Shown here piece by piece: positions 31,401 to 40,020 of a stretch of 64,000 bases of DNA. Position 1 is the stretch's first letter. Each line of letters begins with the position of its first letter. The notes beneath the pieces were generated by a model, which searched no databases, had not been told where the DNA came from, and saw only the letters and a list, made by a program, of their open reading frames with translations. Origin of the DNA: Maribacter sp. Its GTDB lineage: Bacteria; Bacteroidota; Bacteroidia; Flavobacteriales; Flavobacteriaceae. The stretch covers positions 54,719 to 118,718 of the forward strand of contig NZ_JADGES010000001.1 in assembly GCF_016744255.1 (NCBI RefSeq), read 5' to 3'. A program made the translations under genes and the position numbers.

Positions 31401-31581
31401 CGTTACTTATAGAACCGTATTTAGTTCCTGTAGGTGTATGTACAGCTACGATATTAGCTCCAAATAAAGGAACTCCTTCGTTATCTAAAACACTACCTCT
31501 AATATTAGAGGTTGTTACTTGGGCAATTACAGAAGTAAATGCAAATAGCAGCAAAAAGGCTGAAAGCACGAGTTTTTTCAT
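28450..31581 (-). CDS. Oar-like TonB-dependent receptor
   Basis: A 1043-residue outer-membrane protein. It has a signal peptide (KKLVLSAFLLLFAFTSVIAQ), a carboxypeptidase regulatory-like domain (about 22-110, NIRGSVLDNEGVPLFGANIV), a plug (DFTRLEPTADGNSFGGRNKQYNNFSLDGA) and a large barrel ending QGQFGVRYIF. The length and plug sequence match the Oar group, linked in other bacteria with adhesion, development or uptake of large substrates. No SusD-like partner is adjacent. Its own promoter and terminator make it a single transcript. Confidence 0.88.
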   Translation of the reverse strand: MKKLVLSAFLLLFAFTSVIAQVTTSNIRGSVLDNEGVPLFGANIVAVHTPTGTKYGSISNEDGRYNLLNLRVGGPYELTISYVGFQDYNQTNIQLSLGKTFNVNAKLSSAAQSLDEVVVVSNRSGTFGSDRTGAETSIGSRELTRLPTISRSAQDFTRLEPTADGNSFGGRNKQYNNFSLDGAIFNNPFGLDSPTPGGQSGAQPISLDAIEQIQVSTAPYDVTQSGFTGATVNAVTKSGTNEFHGTVYGFSRSESLTGGKIKGEDVTKPDLNQSQYGVSIGGPIVKDKLFFFANFEKDERDDLGSNGWIPNTGSGAINESRVLESDLLAVQSGLAGLGYDTGAYEGFTYASESTKGIFKLDWNINDKNRLAVIYNFLNASREQPAHPTAITARGPNFTTLQFQNTGYQINNKLNSIQLELNSTLSDEVTNKLQVGYTHFDDFRNPLSAPAPSINITKDGINYIIAGHEPFSVHNRLDQKVFQLTNNMNIFKGNHTYTVGFSFEKFQFANSFNLTNYGFDLFGSVDIANFDANNYAGAFAGAQATFNDNNNFEDGEPGKWSLAETSVGQLSFYLQDEWSATDNFKLTYGIRFDKPLFFDTQDKIADNIERKGTYQPDNQYFNPNTGEATTIDSEQLPSNDWLISPRVGFNWDVKGDNTTQLRGGTGVFTGKLPFVWLGNQVQGVDFFFYQAVDPEFKWPQVWRTNIGVDQAFENGLVLTADVSYTKDLNAAHVQNWAYSTPTGNLNAPGDNRPRYQASDISTNAFGGNTSAYVFTNSDKGRIWSMSLKAQKNFDNGLYASVAYSYLNAKDINSVEAEITGDAFDFNPNLGDANADVLSFSKYGNTHRFIGVGSKQFVYGTNDKWATTISTFFEYAQGGRFNYTYAGNINNDSSFQNNDLLYVPTSAEVQQMQFSGVGQAEAFESYIQQDDYLNDNRGSYSERYGALAPWRGKWDIKILQDYNFNVAGKKHTIQLSFDVLNFGNLLNSDWGVIQQPNNLSPLAVSVDPNTNIPTYTFNPELTETFGYDASLLSRWQGQFGVRYIF

Positions 31582-31604
31582 AAAGATGTATTTTTTGAGT
31601 CACA

Positions 31605-31612
31605 CAAATTTA
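31605..31612 (-). promoter_or_regulatory. -7 box of the Oar-like receptor gene
   Basis: TAAATTTG on the minus strand, exact TAnnTTTG match, 24 bp before the ATG and next to the preceding terminator. Confidence 0.5.
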
Positions 31613-31622
31613 ATCCAAAAAA

Positions 31623-31648
31623 AAAGAGCTATGCAGGCATAGCTCTTT
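31623..31648 (-). terminator. Terminator of the rpsF-rpsR-rplI operon
   Basis: AAAGAGCTATG/CATAGCTCTTT perfect 11-bp stem; on the minus strand nine Ts follow. Confidence 0.9.
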
Positions 31649-31671
31649 AAGTTATTAACGTTTTGTTAATA

Positions 31672-32124
31672 CTATTTTTTGTCAGCAATTACTTCAAAAG
31701 GGAAATCAAAAATAACTTCTCTATGTAATCTTATCTGAGCATTGTATGGTCCTGTTCTTTTAACAGCACCACCATTAATACTAATGTATTTTTTATCAAT
31801 CGCTTGACCTTCTTTTTCTAAAGCAGCAGCTAAATCAATAGTAGTAACAGATCCAAACAATTTGTCACCAGCACCAGTCTTAGCCTTTATTTTTAACTCA
31901 AGTCCTTTAAGAGCCTCAGCTGTTTTGTTAGCAGCGTCAACAATTTTCTTTTCTTTATGTGCTCTTTGCTTTAAATTTTCAGCTAATACCTTCCTTGCAG
32001 ATGGTGTTGCTAAAGAAGCTAAACCTTTAGGAATAAGGAAGTTTCTTCCAAATCCATTTTTCACATTAACTATGTCGTCTTTAAAACCTAAGTTTTGTAC
32101 GTCTTCTCTTAATATAAGTTCCAT
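31672..32124 (-). CDS. rplI: 50S ribosomal protein L9
   Basis: Binds 23S rRNA near the L1 stalk base. The 150 residues begin ELILREDVQNLGFKDDIVNV and include the GFGRNFLIPKGLA signature; the central helix and C-terminal domain are complete (AGDKLFGSVTTIDL, KTGPYNAQIRLHREV-like end). Third gene of rpsF-rpsR-rplI. Confidence 0.97.
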   Translation of the reverse strand: MELILREDVQNLGFKDDIVNVKNGFGRNFLIPKGLASLATPSARKVLAENLKQRAHKEKKIVDAANKTAEALKGLELKIKAKTGAGDKLFGSVTTIDLAAALEKEGQAIDKKYISINGGAVKRTGPYNAQIRLHREVIFDFPFEVIADKK

Positions 32125-32139
32125 GGTCCTTTTTCTTTA

Positions 32140-32436
32140 TTATTTTAATAAATCACCAACATAAGGCATTAATGCTATATGACGTGCTCTTTTAACAGCT
32201 TGGGCCACTTTTCTTTGATACTTTAAGGAAGTTCCTGTAAGTCTTCTTGGAAGCAATTTACCTTGTTCGTTTACTAATTTCATTAAGAAATCTGCATCTT
32301 TGTAATCTATATACTTGATACCTGATTTCTTAAAACGACAATACTTCTTACGAGTATTTGTTTCAATATTAAGCGGAGTTAAATACCTGATTTCTCCGTC
32401 TTTTTTTCCTTTTGCCTGTTGTTCTATAGATGCCAT
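32140..32436 (-). CDS. rpsR: 30S ribosomal protein S18
   Basis: Partner of S6 on the 30S platform. The 98 residues contain the signature [22 protein letters not shown] and [26 protein letters not shown] in adjoining segments. Lies 15 bp before rplI and 5 bp after rpsF in the standard operon. Confidence 0.97.
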   Translation of the reverse strand: MASIEQQAKGKKDGEIRYLTPLNIETNTRKKYCRFKKSGIKYIDYKDADFLMKLVNEQGKLLPRRLTGTSLKYQRKVAQAVKRARHIALMPYVGDLLK

Positions 32437-32441
32437 AGTCC

Positions 32442-32783
32442 TTACGCTTTAGTAGTTTTGTTTCTTGTTCTTCTTTTTTCTGCCCATAAAATTGCGTGCT
32501 TATCTAACTTCACAGTTAAAAAACGCATGATACGTTCGTCACGTCTAAATTCTTGCTCGTAAGGAGTTACAATATCTCCTTCACCAGAAAATTCGAACAA
32601 GTGGTAAAAACCACTCTTTTTGTGTTGAATAGGGTAAGCTAATTTCTTTAGCCCCCAGTTTTCTTTGGCTACCATTTTGGCACCATTCTTAATTAAGAAA
32701 TCTTCAAATTTCTTAACTGTTTCCTCTATCTGTACATCAGATAGAACGGGATTCAAAATGAAAACAGTTTCGTAATGATTCAT
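32442..32783 (-). CDS. rpsF: 30S ribosomal protein S6
   Basis: Forms a heterodimer with S18 on the 30S subunit. The 113 residues start [15 protein letters not shown] and include [20 protein letters not shown], both family signatures. First gene of the operon, with an exact -7 box 23 bp upstream. Confidence 0.97.
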   Translation of the reverse strand: MNHYETVFILNPVLSDVQIEETVKKFEDFLIKNGAKMVAKENWGLKKLAYPIQHKKSGFYHLFEFSGEGDIVTPYEQEFRRDERIMRFLTVKLDKHAILWAEKRRTRNKTTKA

Positions 32784-32805
32784 AATACTTTATTTTTTAG
32801 GTCTG

Positions 32806-32813
32806 CAAAAATA
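32806..32813 (-). promoter_or_regulatory. -7 box of the rpsF operon
   Basis: TATTTTTG on the minus strand, exact TAnnTTTG match; leader about 15-20 bases. Confidence 0.55.
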
Positions 32814-33044
32814 ATAATATTATTTCACATATCACATATATTAATAATATTTACGTCTTATTACACGAAAATAGAAAATATTGCGTTATTACTAGGAATC
32901 ATAAAAATAAAACTTAACCAAATCTTTAATATATGGTCATTGTAAATTACACAATAAACAATGCATTGTTTACATCTTTTGTTGCAATTCATTTTGTTTT
33001 TCCTGTTATTTGTCGATGATTTAACCCCACAAATCAGCCGTTTT

Positions 33045-33737
33045 ATGAAATTAAGAAGTATTATTGTAGACGATTCCTCTATGCAGAGGATGGCCGTTGC
33101 CAAGCTGGTAAACAACCATCCTAACCTTGCATTAGTGGCCGAATACAGCAACGCAATTGAGGCAAAGAATGGTATTAAAAACAACGAGATTGACCTAATT
33201 TTTCTTGATGTTGAGATGCCAATCATTACAGGGTTCGACCTACTCGAGTCCCTAGAAAACAGTCCTCAGGTAATATTAATTACTGGAAAACCCGATTACG
33301 CTCTTAGAGCTTTTGACTACGACGTAACAGATTATTTACACAAGCCAATTACTATGGCTCGTTTCGATGCTTCTGTAAAAAGAGCCGTAGCCAAATTTGA
33401 ACAAGAGAATAGAGTACACGAAGACGAAGAGCATATCTTTGTTAAGAGTAATCTTAAAAAGAGAAAAGTTATACTTAACGATATTAAGTGGATAGAAGCG
33501 CTTGGTGACTACATTAAATTAGTTACAGATGAAGCTAATATCGTAATCTTATCAACAATGAAGTCTTTTGAAAAGCAATTGCCAGAAGATAAATTTCTTA
33601 GAATTCACAAATCCTACATTGTGAATTTAGAAAAAGTTGAAAAATTTAATAGTAAAAATGTTGAAGTTAGCGGCAGATCCATACCATTAAGCAGAAACAA
33701 AAAAACAGAACTAGCGGAAGCGCTTAGTAACGTTTAA
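33045..33737 (+). CDS. LytTR-family response regulator
   Basis: A two-domain regulator of 230 residues. The receiver domain has the acid pocket Asp9-Asp10, phospho-acceptor Asp55 (LIFLDVEMP) and Lys100 (YLHKP). The LytTR DNA-binding domain follows from about 130 (HIFVKSNLKKRKVILNDIKWIEALGDYIKL, with SYIVNLEKVEKF). ATG 33045 is the natural start (MKLRSIIVDD); an upstream in-frame ATG adds a hydrophobic stretch not found in the family. No histidine kinase is adjacent, so its partner is elsewhere. Stop is 1 bp from the convergent priA. Confidence 0.9.
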   Translation: MKLRSIIVDDSSMQRMAVAKLVNNHPNLALVAEYSNAIEAKNGIKNNEIDLIFLDVEMPIITGFDLLESLENSPQVILITGKPDYALRAFDYDVTDYLHKPITMARFDASVKRAVAKFEQENRVHEDEEHIFVKSNLKKRKVILNDIKWIEALGDYIKLVTDEANIVILSTMKSFEKQLPEDKFLRIHKSYIVNLEKVEKFNSKNVEVSGRSIPLSRNKKTELAEALSNV

Positions 33738-33738
33738 A

Positions 33739-36195
33739 CTATATGTGGTCTACATTGTAGATTACTCTTACACTTCTAAAGTGTGCAATAGCATTAAAAG
33801 ATTTTTCCATTCTTTTAATGCTATTTTTTGTTTTACCCAATGGGGCTTCCTTATCTATTTTAATAGTAATATGTTTTATATACTGATTACGGATTCTTGC
33901 AACTGCCGGATATTCGGGACCTAAAACATTTTCTCCAAAAATATTACGCAATCCTTTCCCAAACCATTCCGAAGCTTCATTAAGCTTATTATAATCCTTA
34001 TGCTTAAAAGTTATTTTTAGGATTCTATCTAAAGGCGGGTACTTAAATTGTCTACGTTCATACAACTGTTCCTTATACATTCCTTCATAATCATGTACAG
34101 AAACTTGCTTTAGTATTTGATGATGCGGATTATACGTCTGAATAAGAACCTCTCCTCTTTTTTTGGTTCGCCCTGCCCTACCTGCAACCTGAGTTAGTAA
34201 TTGAAACGTTCTCTCATGCGCTCTATAATCCGGGAAATTTAATAAGGAATCTGCATTCATAATCCCTACCAAACTCACATTCCTAAAATCTAACCCTTTG
34301 GTTAGCATTTGCGTACCGACTAAAATATCTAATTCTTGCTGCTCAAAGGCTGTTATTATTTTCTCGTAACCATATTTCCCCCTAGTAGTATCCAAATCCA
34401 TTCTCCCCACTTTAGTTTCTGGGAATAATGTATTAAGTTCTTTCTCTACCTGCTCTGTACCAAAACCTTTGGTATCTAATTTAGAACTACCACAAGCCTG
34501 GCAGCTTTCTTGTAGCGGTATATAATATCCGCAATAATGGCAACGCAATTGTTTTCTATGCTGATGGTATGTTAAACTAACATCGCAATTGGGACATTGT
34601 GGTGTATATCCACAACTGTTACATTCCATTATAGGCGCATACCCTCTCCTGTTTTGGAACAAAATTACTTGCTCACCTAAATCTAGCGCTTCTGTTATCT
34701 TTTCTATCATTCGTTCCGAAAAATGGCCTTTCATTTTTCGCTTACGACTTTCCTCCTTAATATCTACCAATTCTATTTCTGGCATTAAAACATTTCCGAA
34801 GCGTTTATTTATTTCTGCATAACCATACTTACCAATTTGCGCATTGTAGTAACTCTCCACGCTTGGGGTAGCAGAACCTAAAAGAATATCTGCTTTGTGC
34901 AATTTACCTAAAACAATAGCTGCATCTCTAGCATGATAACGTGGAGCAGGGTCAAATTGCTTAAAAGAACTTTCGTGTTCTTCATCTACCAAAACCAATC
35001 CTAAATTGGAGAAAGGCAAAAACAAAGAAGATCTTGCACCAATTACTATTTGCGCTTTAGACTTGACCTCTAAAACATTATTCCACACCTCTACCCTTTC
35101 ATGAATGCTATATTTAGAGTGATAAACAGAAACTTTTTCTCCAAAATATTTTTGCAACCTACTTATAAGTTGCGTTGTTAATGCAATTTCTGGAAGCAAA
35201 TACAAAGCTTGCTTTCCTTCTTCTAAACATTTCTGAATTAGCTCTACATACACTTCTGTCTTACCAGAAGAAGTTACCCCTTTTAATAAAGTAACCTTGC
35301 CTTCGTTAAAAGAAGTTATTATACTATCGAGTGCTGTTTTCTGACATTCGTTTAATTTTTTTAATTCTAAAAGACTTGCTTCCTTATCAAAAGAAACTCT
35401 ATCTGTTTGTATTTTATAATCCTTAAGAATTCCTTTTTTTATCAAGGTCTTTATAATAGTATTAGAACTACCACTATGCGCGACCAAATCGGATACTTTT
35501 ACTGTTTTTTTAGTAACCGCCTGTAATTGAAAAAGAGACAATACTACCTGACTTTGCTTTGGTGCCCTTGTTAATGATTGCAATAAAACCTCTAATTCTT
35601 TTTCTGAATTATATACATCTCCCAAAGCAACATACGCTACTAATTTTGGTTTGTATTGTGCATATATTTCCTCTTTTAATAATATAATCTCCTTAGCGAG
35701 TAATCTATTTAAAATAGGTAAAACATTCTTACGGTCTACTATAGCCGCTACTTCATGCACTTTTAATATGGGCTGATGCTGTAAGGCTTCATAAACCAAA
35801 AACTCCTCATCCTTTAAATCTGTATCCTCAATTTCTACATTTTCATTTTTTAATATGAGTGTCTCACTCTCTAACAAAAAAGCACTAGGAACCGCACCAC
35901 GAAATACTTCCCCAATTGTACACATATAATAATCTGCCAACCACATCCAATGCTTAATTTGATGGAGGTTAACCATTGGACTATCATCTAAAATTTGATG
36001 GATTTCTTTAGCTTCATAAACTTCGGGCGCCGTATTATGCACCTCATGCACTAAACCTGTAAATATTTTTGATTTCCCAAAAGGTACCGCTACCCTAATT
36101 CCAGGTTGCAATATTTGCGCCTCTTCCTCAGAAACACTGTACGTAAAAAGTTTTTCTAAAGGTATTGGTAGAATTACATTAATAAAATACTCCAT
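33739..36195 (-). CDS. priA: Primosomal replication restart helicase PriA
   Basis: Reloads the replicative helicase at stalled forks. The 818 residues have the N-terminal DNA-binding domain (1-105), a winged-helix region, the superfamily 2 helicase with Walker A GVTSSGKTEVY and the DEEH box (LVDEEHESSFK), and a zinc-binding insert with eight cysteines (CNSCGYTPQCPNC and CHYCG...CQACG). Motifs V-VI (GTQMLTKGLDF, QVAGRAGR) are intact. Last gene of nadC-yihY-DUF2147-priA, 3 bp after DUF2147. Confidence 0.97.
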   Translation of the reverse strand: MEYFINVILPIPLEKLFTYSVSEEEAQILQPGIRVAVPFGKSKIFTGLVHEVHNTAPEVYEAKEIHQILDDSPMVNLHQIKHWMWLADYYMCTIGEVFRGAVPSAFLLESETLILKNENVEIEDTDLKDEEFLVYEALQHQPILKVHEVAAIVDRKNVLPILNRLLAKEIILLKEEIYAQYKPKLVAYVALGDVYNSEKELEVLLQSLTRAPKQSQVVLSLFQLQAVTKKTVKVSDLVAHSGSSNTIIKTLIKKGILKDYKIQTDRVSFDKEASLLELKKLNECQKTALDSIITSFNEGKVTLLKGVTSSGKTEVYVELIQKCLEEGKQALYLLPEIALTTQLISRLQKYFGEKVSVYHSKYSIHERVEVWNNVLEVKSKAQIVIGARSSLFLPFSNLGLVLVDEEHESSFKQFDPAPRYHARDAAIVLGKLHKADILLGSATPSVESYYNAQIGKYGYAEINKRFGNVLMPEIELVDIKEESRKRKMKGHFSERMIEKITEALDLGEQVILFQNRRGYAPIMECNSCGYTPQCPNCDVSLTYHQHRKQLRCHYCGYYIPLQESCQACGSSKLDTKGFGTEQVEKELNTLFPETKVGRMDLDTTRGKYGYEKIITAFEQQELDILVGTQMLTKGLDFRNVSLVGIMNADSLLNFPDYRAHERTFQLLTQVAGRAGRTKKRGEVLIQTYNPHHQILKQVSVHDYEGMYKEQLYERRQFKYPPLDRILKITFKHKDYNKLNEASEWFGKGLRNIFGENVLGPEYPAVARIRNQYIKHITIKIDKEAPLGKTKNSIKRMEKSFNAIAHFRSVRVIYNVDHI

Positions 36196-36198
36196 ACA

Positions 36199-36639
36199 TT
36201 ACCCCTCCACTCTAATCCATGTTTGCGTACGATAAATAAAAGCCAAATAACCCCGGACTTTTAACTCGTCCCCATTTTCAGGGTTCAACCATATTTTACA
36301 ACGAAAGGTCATTGCTTGTTGAGGATCAAATAGTTTTTTTCCTTTCCAATACCCATCATCATGTTCTTCGGCCGCCTCAATTATAGTCATTCCCAAAACA
36401 GGTTTATCTTTTAAATCGCCTTCACATTTATCACAAATAGAATTTTCTTTTCCAGGTTCTAGAATTTCTACTACATGCCCATACATTAAGCCATCTTTCT
36501 CATAAATATCTATTACAGCCTTTGGCAATCCTGTTCTATCATCAATAGTTTTCCATTTACCAAAAATATTTTGAGACTGGCTTAAATTAACCATTAACAG
36601 AAACACAACAAGTACTATTTCTTTATTTAATTTCACCAT
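36199..36639 (-). CDS. DUF2147 exported protein
   Basis: A 146-residue secreted or periplasmic protein with a signal peptide (VVFLLMVNLSQSQ, cut near 22). The mature part is one DUF2147 beta-barrel domain: IFGKWKTIDDRTGLPKAVIDIY start, a CDKC pair, and GYWKGKKLFDPQQAMTFRCKIW. Function unknown in the family. Overlaps the end of the yihY gene by 17 bp and sits 3 bp before priA. Confidence 0.85.
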   Translation of the reverse strand: MVKLNKEIVLVVFLLMVNLSQSQNIFGKWKTIDDRTGLPKAVIDIYEKDGLMYGHVVEILEPGKENSICDKCEGDLKDKPVLGMTIIEAAEEHDDGYWKGKKLFDPQQAMTFRCKIWLNPENGDELKVRGYLAFIYRTQTWIRVEG

Positions 36640-37603
36640 TCTTTTTAGATATTTTTCTTAGGGAATTCAAAGATGCGTTTAGCTCAAACCCGAGTAACAA
36701 TATATTAGAATTTAACCAGATATACACCATTAATATAAGTAATCCTCCCAAGGCTCCGTATAATTCATTATAACGAGCAAATTTCTCCACATAAACACCA
36801 AACAAATAAGACGTAACCATAAAGAATAGAGTTGTCATTAATGCTCCTAAAGAAAAAAAATGTGCTTTTTTACCCTCAGTAGTTCCAAAATAATATAGAA
36901 TGGCGGTTGTAAAATAGGAAAGAATTATAAAAAATAATATTTTACCCATTTGTGCGCCAACAATATCATTCTCAGACAAATCATAACCTCCTGTTTTTGC
37001 TGCTAATTCGCTTAAATAATCTATTATATAAAACTCAAAATACACGTAAGCTACAGCTCCTATAATTAATAGGATGGATAATAACAAGCCTACTAATAGC
37101 GCATATGTATATTGCCTAAAAAAGTTACGGGTTAAACTTACATGATAGGAGTTTTCAAATCCTCCAAAAATAGCATTAACACCATTTGCCATTAAAAAGA
37201 TAGAAACCAAAAAAGCCGAAGAACGAATTCCTCCTTGTTTCTGGTCTTTTATTTGCTGGTAAACATCTCCAAAATAGTCACTAGTTGCAGATGGCAGAAA
37301 GGATTCTAAAAAAACTAAAAACTGGGCATCAAAATTTTCATTTCCAACGCTGGCATATGGTATTATCCAAGGCACAAGCGTTAACAAAAATATAAGCAAT
37401 GGAAATAATGCCATAAATAAACTAAAGGCAATTGAACTGGCTCTTGTAGAAAGAGCTCCCTGCCCAATACCTACTATGTACATTTCTGCTAAATCATAGA
37501 TAGATAAACCTTCAAAACCTGGCAATTTAATTTTTTTCAATAGAGAAACAACCCCATTAACAACAGGTATTTTACTTAGTTTTTCCTCTATTTCTACAGA
37601 CAT
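36623..37603 (-). CDS. YihY/BrkB-family inner-membrane protein
   Basis: A 326-residue protein with six predicted transmembrane helices. Family features include the amphipathic N-terminus, ALSTRASSIAFSLFMALFPLLIFLL (first membrane segment and loop) and the GALGGLLILMVYIWLNSNILLLGFELNA end. Older labels of ribonuclease BN for this family were withdrawn; a transport or envelope role is likelier. The start is 1 bp from the nadC stop. Confidence 0.88.
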   Translation of the reverse strand: MSVEIEEKLSKIPVVNGVVSLLKKIKLPGFEGLSIYDLAEMYIVGIGQGALSTRASSIAFSLFMALFPLLIFLLTLVPWIIPYASVGNENFDAQFLVFLESFLPSATSDYFGDVYQQIKDQKQGGIRSSAFLVSIFLMANGVNAIFGGFENSYHVSLTRNFFRQYTYALLVGLLLSILLIIGAVAYVYFEFYIIDYLSELAAKTGGYDLSENDIVGAQMGKILFFIILSYFTTAILYYFGTTEGKKAHFFSLGALMTTLFFMVTSYLFGVYVEKFARYNELYGALGGLLILMVYIWLNSNILLLGFELNASLNSLRKISKKNGEIK

Positions 37604-38461
37604 TTATACTGCTTTAAGACTCAAATCCATATTATAAACAGAATGGGTTAACGCTCCCGAAGAAATACAATTAACGCCACATTCTGCATAAAGCCTTATG
37701 GTTTCCTCATTAATACCTCCCGATGATTCTGTAAAACAGGTATCTCCTATTAAATTTACAGCAGTACGCGTATCTTCATAATTAAAATTATCTATTAAAA
37801 TTCGATACACGCCATCCGTTTTTAAAATCTCTCTTATTTCATCTAAGTTTCTGGCTTCTACTATAATTTTTAAATCTTTATTATTTTCCTTTAAATACTT
37901 CTTTGTTTTCTCTATTGCCTGCGTTAAACCGCCACAGAAATCTATATGGTTATCTTTTAGCATAATCATGTCATACAAAGCGAATCTATGATTTTCACCT
38001 CCTCCAATTTTTACTGCCCATTTTTCTAAAGCCCTAATCCCAGGTGTAGTTTTTCTGGTATCTAAAATTTTAGTTCCCGTACCTTCTAAAAGTTTTACAA
38101 AATAATTGGTTTTAGTTGCTATTGCACTCATACGTTGCATAGCATTTAGTACTAGTCTTTCAGATTTAAGTATACTTTGAGAGCTACCTTCTACATAAAA
38201 AACTATGTCTCCATATTTCACTTCAGCACCATCCTCCAAAAGAGTTTCTACCTTTAAGTTTGGATCCACATAATTAAAAACTTGTTTTGCAAATTCTATC
38301 CCAGCAATGATTCCGTCATCTTTCACCAACAGTTTAGCCTTACCTGTTGCTGTTTCTGGAATACATGCTAATGAACTATGGTCCCCATCTCCTACATCTT
38401 CCCTAATGGCATTTTTTATGATACCATCTATCTCTAAATTAAATTGCGCTTCTGAAATCAT
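37604..38461 (-). CDS. nadC: Nicotinate-nucleotide pyrophosphorylase (quinolinate phosphoribosyltransferase)
   Basis: Makes nicotinate mononucleotide from quinolinate and PRPP in de novo NAD synthesis. The 285 residues show the family core: ERLVLNAMQRMSAIAT, DTRKTTPGIRALEKWAVKIGGG in consecutive blocks, LKDNHI, VEARNL and ESSGGINEETI. First gene of the four-gene minus operon; no exact -7 box found ahead of it. Confidence 0.96.
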   Translation of the reverse strand: MISEAQFNLEIDGIIKNAIREDVGDGDHSSLACIPETATGKAKLLVKDDGIIAGIEFAKQVFNYVDPNLKVETLLEDGAEVKYGDIVFYVEGSSQSILKSERLVLNAMQRMSAIATKTNYFVKLLEGTGTKILDTRKTTPGIRALEKWAVKIGGGENHRFALYDMIMLKDNHIDFCGGLTQAIEKTKKYLKENNKDLKIIVEARNLDEIREILKTDGVYRILIDNFNYEDTRTAVNLIGDTCFTESSGGINEETIRLYAECGVNCISSGALTHSVYNMDLSLKAV

Positions 38462-38521
38462 TTTAAATAATATTGCTTTATGCTAAAATACTAAAAACAT
38501 ATACCATTTAATAAATTGATT

Positions 38522-38529
38522 TAACTTTG
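38522..38529 (+). promoter_or_regulatory. -7 box of rlmH
   Basis: TAACTTTG, exact TAnnTTTG match ending only 4 bases before the ATG at 38534; the mRNA would start at or next to the start codon. Confidence 0.5.
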
Positions 38530-38533
38530 AAGT

Positions 38534-39007
38534 ATGACAATAAAACTTATAGCTATTGGAAAAACAGATAGCAAGCAACTCCAAGAGTTAATTACTATCT
38601 ACACAAAGCGTCTACAACATTATATAAAATTTGATTTGGACGTTATTCCGGATATAAAAAATGTTAAGAATCTCTCTGAAAAACAACAAAAAGAAAAAGA
38701 AGGAGAGCTTATATTAAAAAAAATAGTCCCTACAGATGTTCTGGTTTTATTAGATGAAAACGGAAAACAATTCTCCTCTATAGATTTTTCTTTATATCTA
38801 CAAAAAAGAATGAATGCAGGCAACAAACAATTAGTCTTTGTTATTGGTGGCCCTTATGGTTTTAGTGATTCTGTTTACCAAAAAGCCAATGACAAAATAA
38901 GTCTCTCTAAAATGACTTTTTCTCATCAAATGGTTCGCTTATTTATTGTGGAACAGATATATCGAGGTTTTACAATTTTAAAAAATGAACCCTACCATCA
39001 TAAATAG
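38534..39007 (+). CDS. rlmH: 23S rRNA (pseudouridine1915-N3)-methyltransferase RlmH
   Basis: Methylates pseudouridine 1915 in helix 69 of 23S rRNA on the assembled ribosome. The 157-residue SPOUT protein starts TIKLIAIGKTD and holds the SAM knot LVFVIGGPYGFSD and the closing FTILKNEPYHHK. The ATG cannot be moved inward without losing the first strand, so with the -7 box just upstream the message appears leaderless. Confidence 0.96.
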   Translation: MTIKLIAIGKTDSKQLQELITIYTKRLQHYIKFDLDVIPDIKNVKNLSEKQQKEKEGELILKKIVPTDVLVLLDENGKQFSSIDFSLYLQKRMNAGNKQLVFVIGGPYGFSDSVYQKANDKISLSKMTFSHQMVRLFIVEQIYRGFTILKNEPYHHK

Positions 39008-39010
39008 ATA

Positions 39011-39850
39011 TTAAGGCTTTTTTAATGCCTTTACCATAAACTGAGAAACCTCCTCTATACCATCTAATTCTTCAACCACGAACTTTATTATTTCTTTTTG
39101 CCTTTCCGGATTTTTCTCTACTCGTAAAACATATTGATGGTCCTTAATATTTTTTACATGGTTTGCAAATGCATGCGATTGGTGCCAAGCTATTTCTTCT
39201 AGTTTTTTATTCTGCTTTACTATTCTATTTATTATTGGGTTTACTATAAAAACAATTTCAATTAACACCACAATTACGGAAAGTATAGCAAGATACTTCT
39301 CTAAAATCATCATGTTTTTTATATCCTTTTCTGATTTTTTTTGAAATTGCCCAACAATTCTATCCATTATTTTTAAAAAATTTTCTTCATTATATTTTAA
39401 ATCTTTAATGGAAACTTTATCCATATCCTTTATATCATTCAAAGCATAAAATATACCATCCAAAAAAGGCTGAAGTTTATCAAAATTTATTTGTATCTCT
39501 TTGGTATCTAAAGGGTACACTCCTACTTTTTCATTGCCTATTTGCAAATCCTCATTTATTCTAACCAAAGTGGTTAACGTTGACTTTAAATCTCCATATT
39601 CGCAATTATTCCCCATTTTACAATTGTAAAATTCTTTTACTGCTTTCTGACTTAACATGCGCTGCCTACCTGCAATATTTACAACCACAGTATCTGAACT
39701 TTGTTTTGCCAAGGAATATTGCACAATAGACTGTGTTACTACAGTTAGCAAAATTATAGTTAATACTAATAAATAATATGCATTGAATCCTTTTTTAAAA
39801 TTCCTTTTAAAAAATTTTCTCAATACAGCTGTAATTAAATTTATTTTCAA
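39011..39850 (-). CDS. PilJ-type membrane sensor with an orphan kinase dimerisation segment
   Basis: A 279-residue inner-membrane protein. Transmembrane helices at about 24-45 and 185-205 flank a periplasmic PilJ-type four-helix domain with the signature AGRQRMLSQ (60-68). The cytoplasmic end (210-279) contains IAWHQSHAFANHV, which resembles the phospho-acceptor helix of Bacteroidetes histidine kinases (IAW-QSH with His226), but no ATPase domain follows before the natural stop. It may act through another protein, or be a shortened kinase. Convergent with rlmH. Confidence 0.75.
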   Translation of the reverse strand: MKINLITAVLRKFFKRNFKKGFNAYYLLVLTIILLTVVTQSIVQYSLAKQSSDTVVVNIAGRQRMLSQKAVKEFYNCKMGNNCEYGDLKSTLTTLVRINEDLQIGNEKVGVYPLDTKEIQINFDKLQPFLDGIFYALNDIKDMDKVSIKDLKYNEENFLKIMDRIVGQFQKKSEKDIKNMMILEKYLAILSVIVVLIEIVFIVNPIINRIVKQNKKLEEIAWHQSHAFANHVKNIKDHQYVLRVEKNPERQKEIIKFVVEELDGIEEVSQFMVKALKKP

Positions 39851-39964
39851 TGTAATCGGATTTTTCCTACAATTTATTGCGATAATATTTCTCTAACAAG
39901 AAAATGTTGTATAATTCTACTTTTTCAAGGTGTACACTTAAATGAAAAAAAAACAGCGTAAAAA

Positions 39965-39996
39965 AAAATCTAAATTGCTAAAGCAATTTAGATTTT
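39965..39996 (-). terminator. Terminator of the serB-serA fusion gene
   Basis: Perfect 14-bp stem AAAATCTAAATTGC/GCAATTTAGATTTT with a TAAA loop, 25 bp after the stop; a T-run follows on the minus strand. Confidence 0.9.
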
Positions 39997-40020
39997 AAAA
40001 ATTTTGAAAGAAAACCTATA

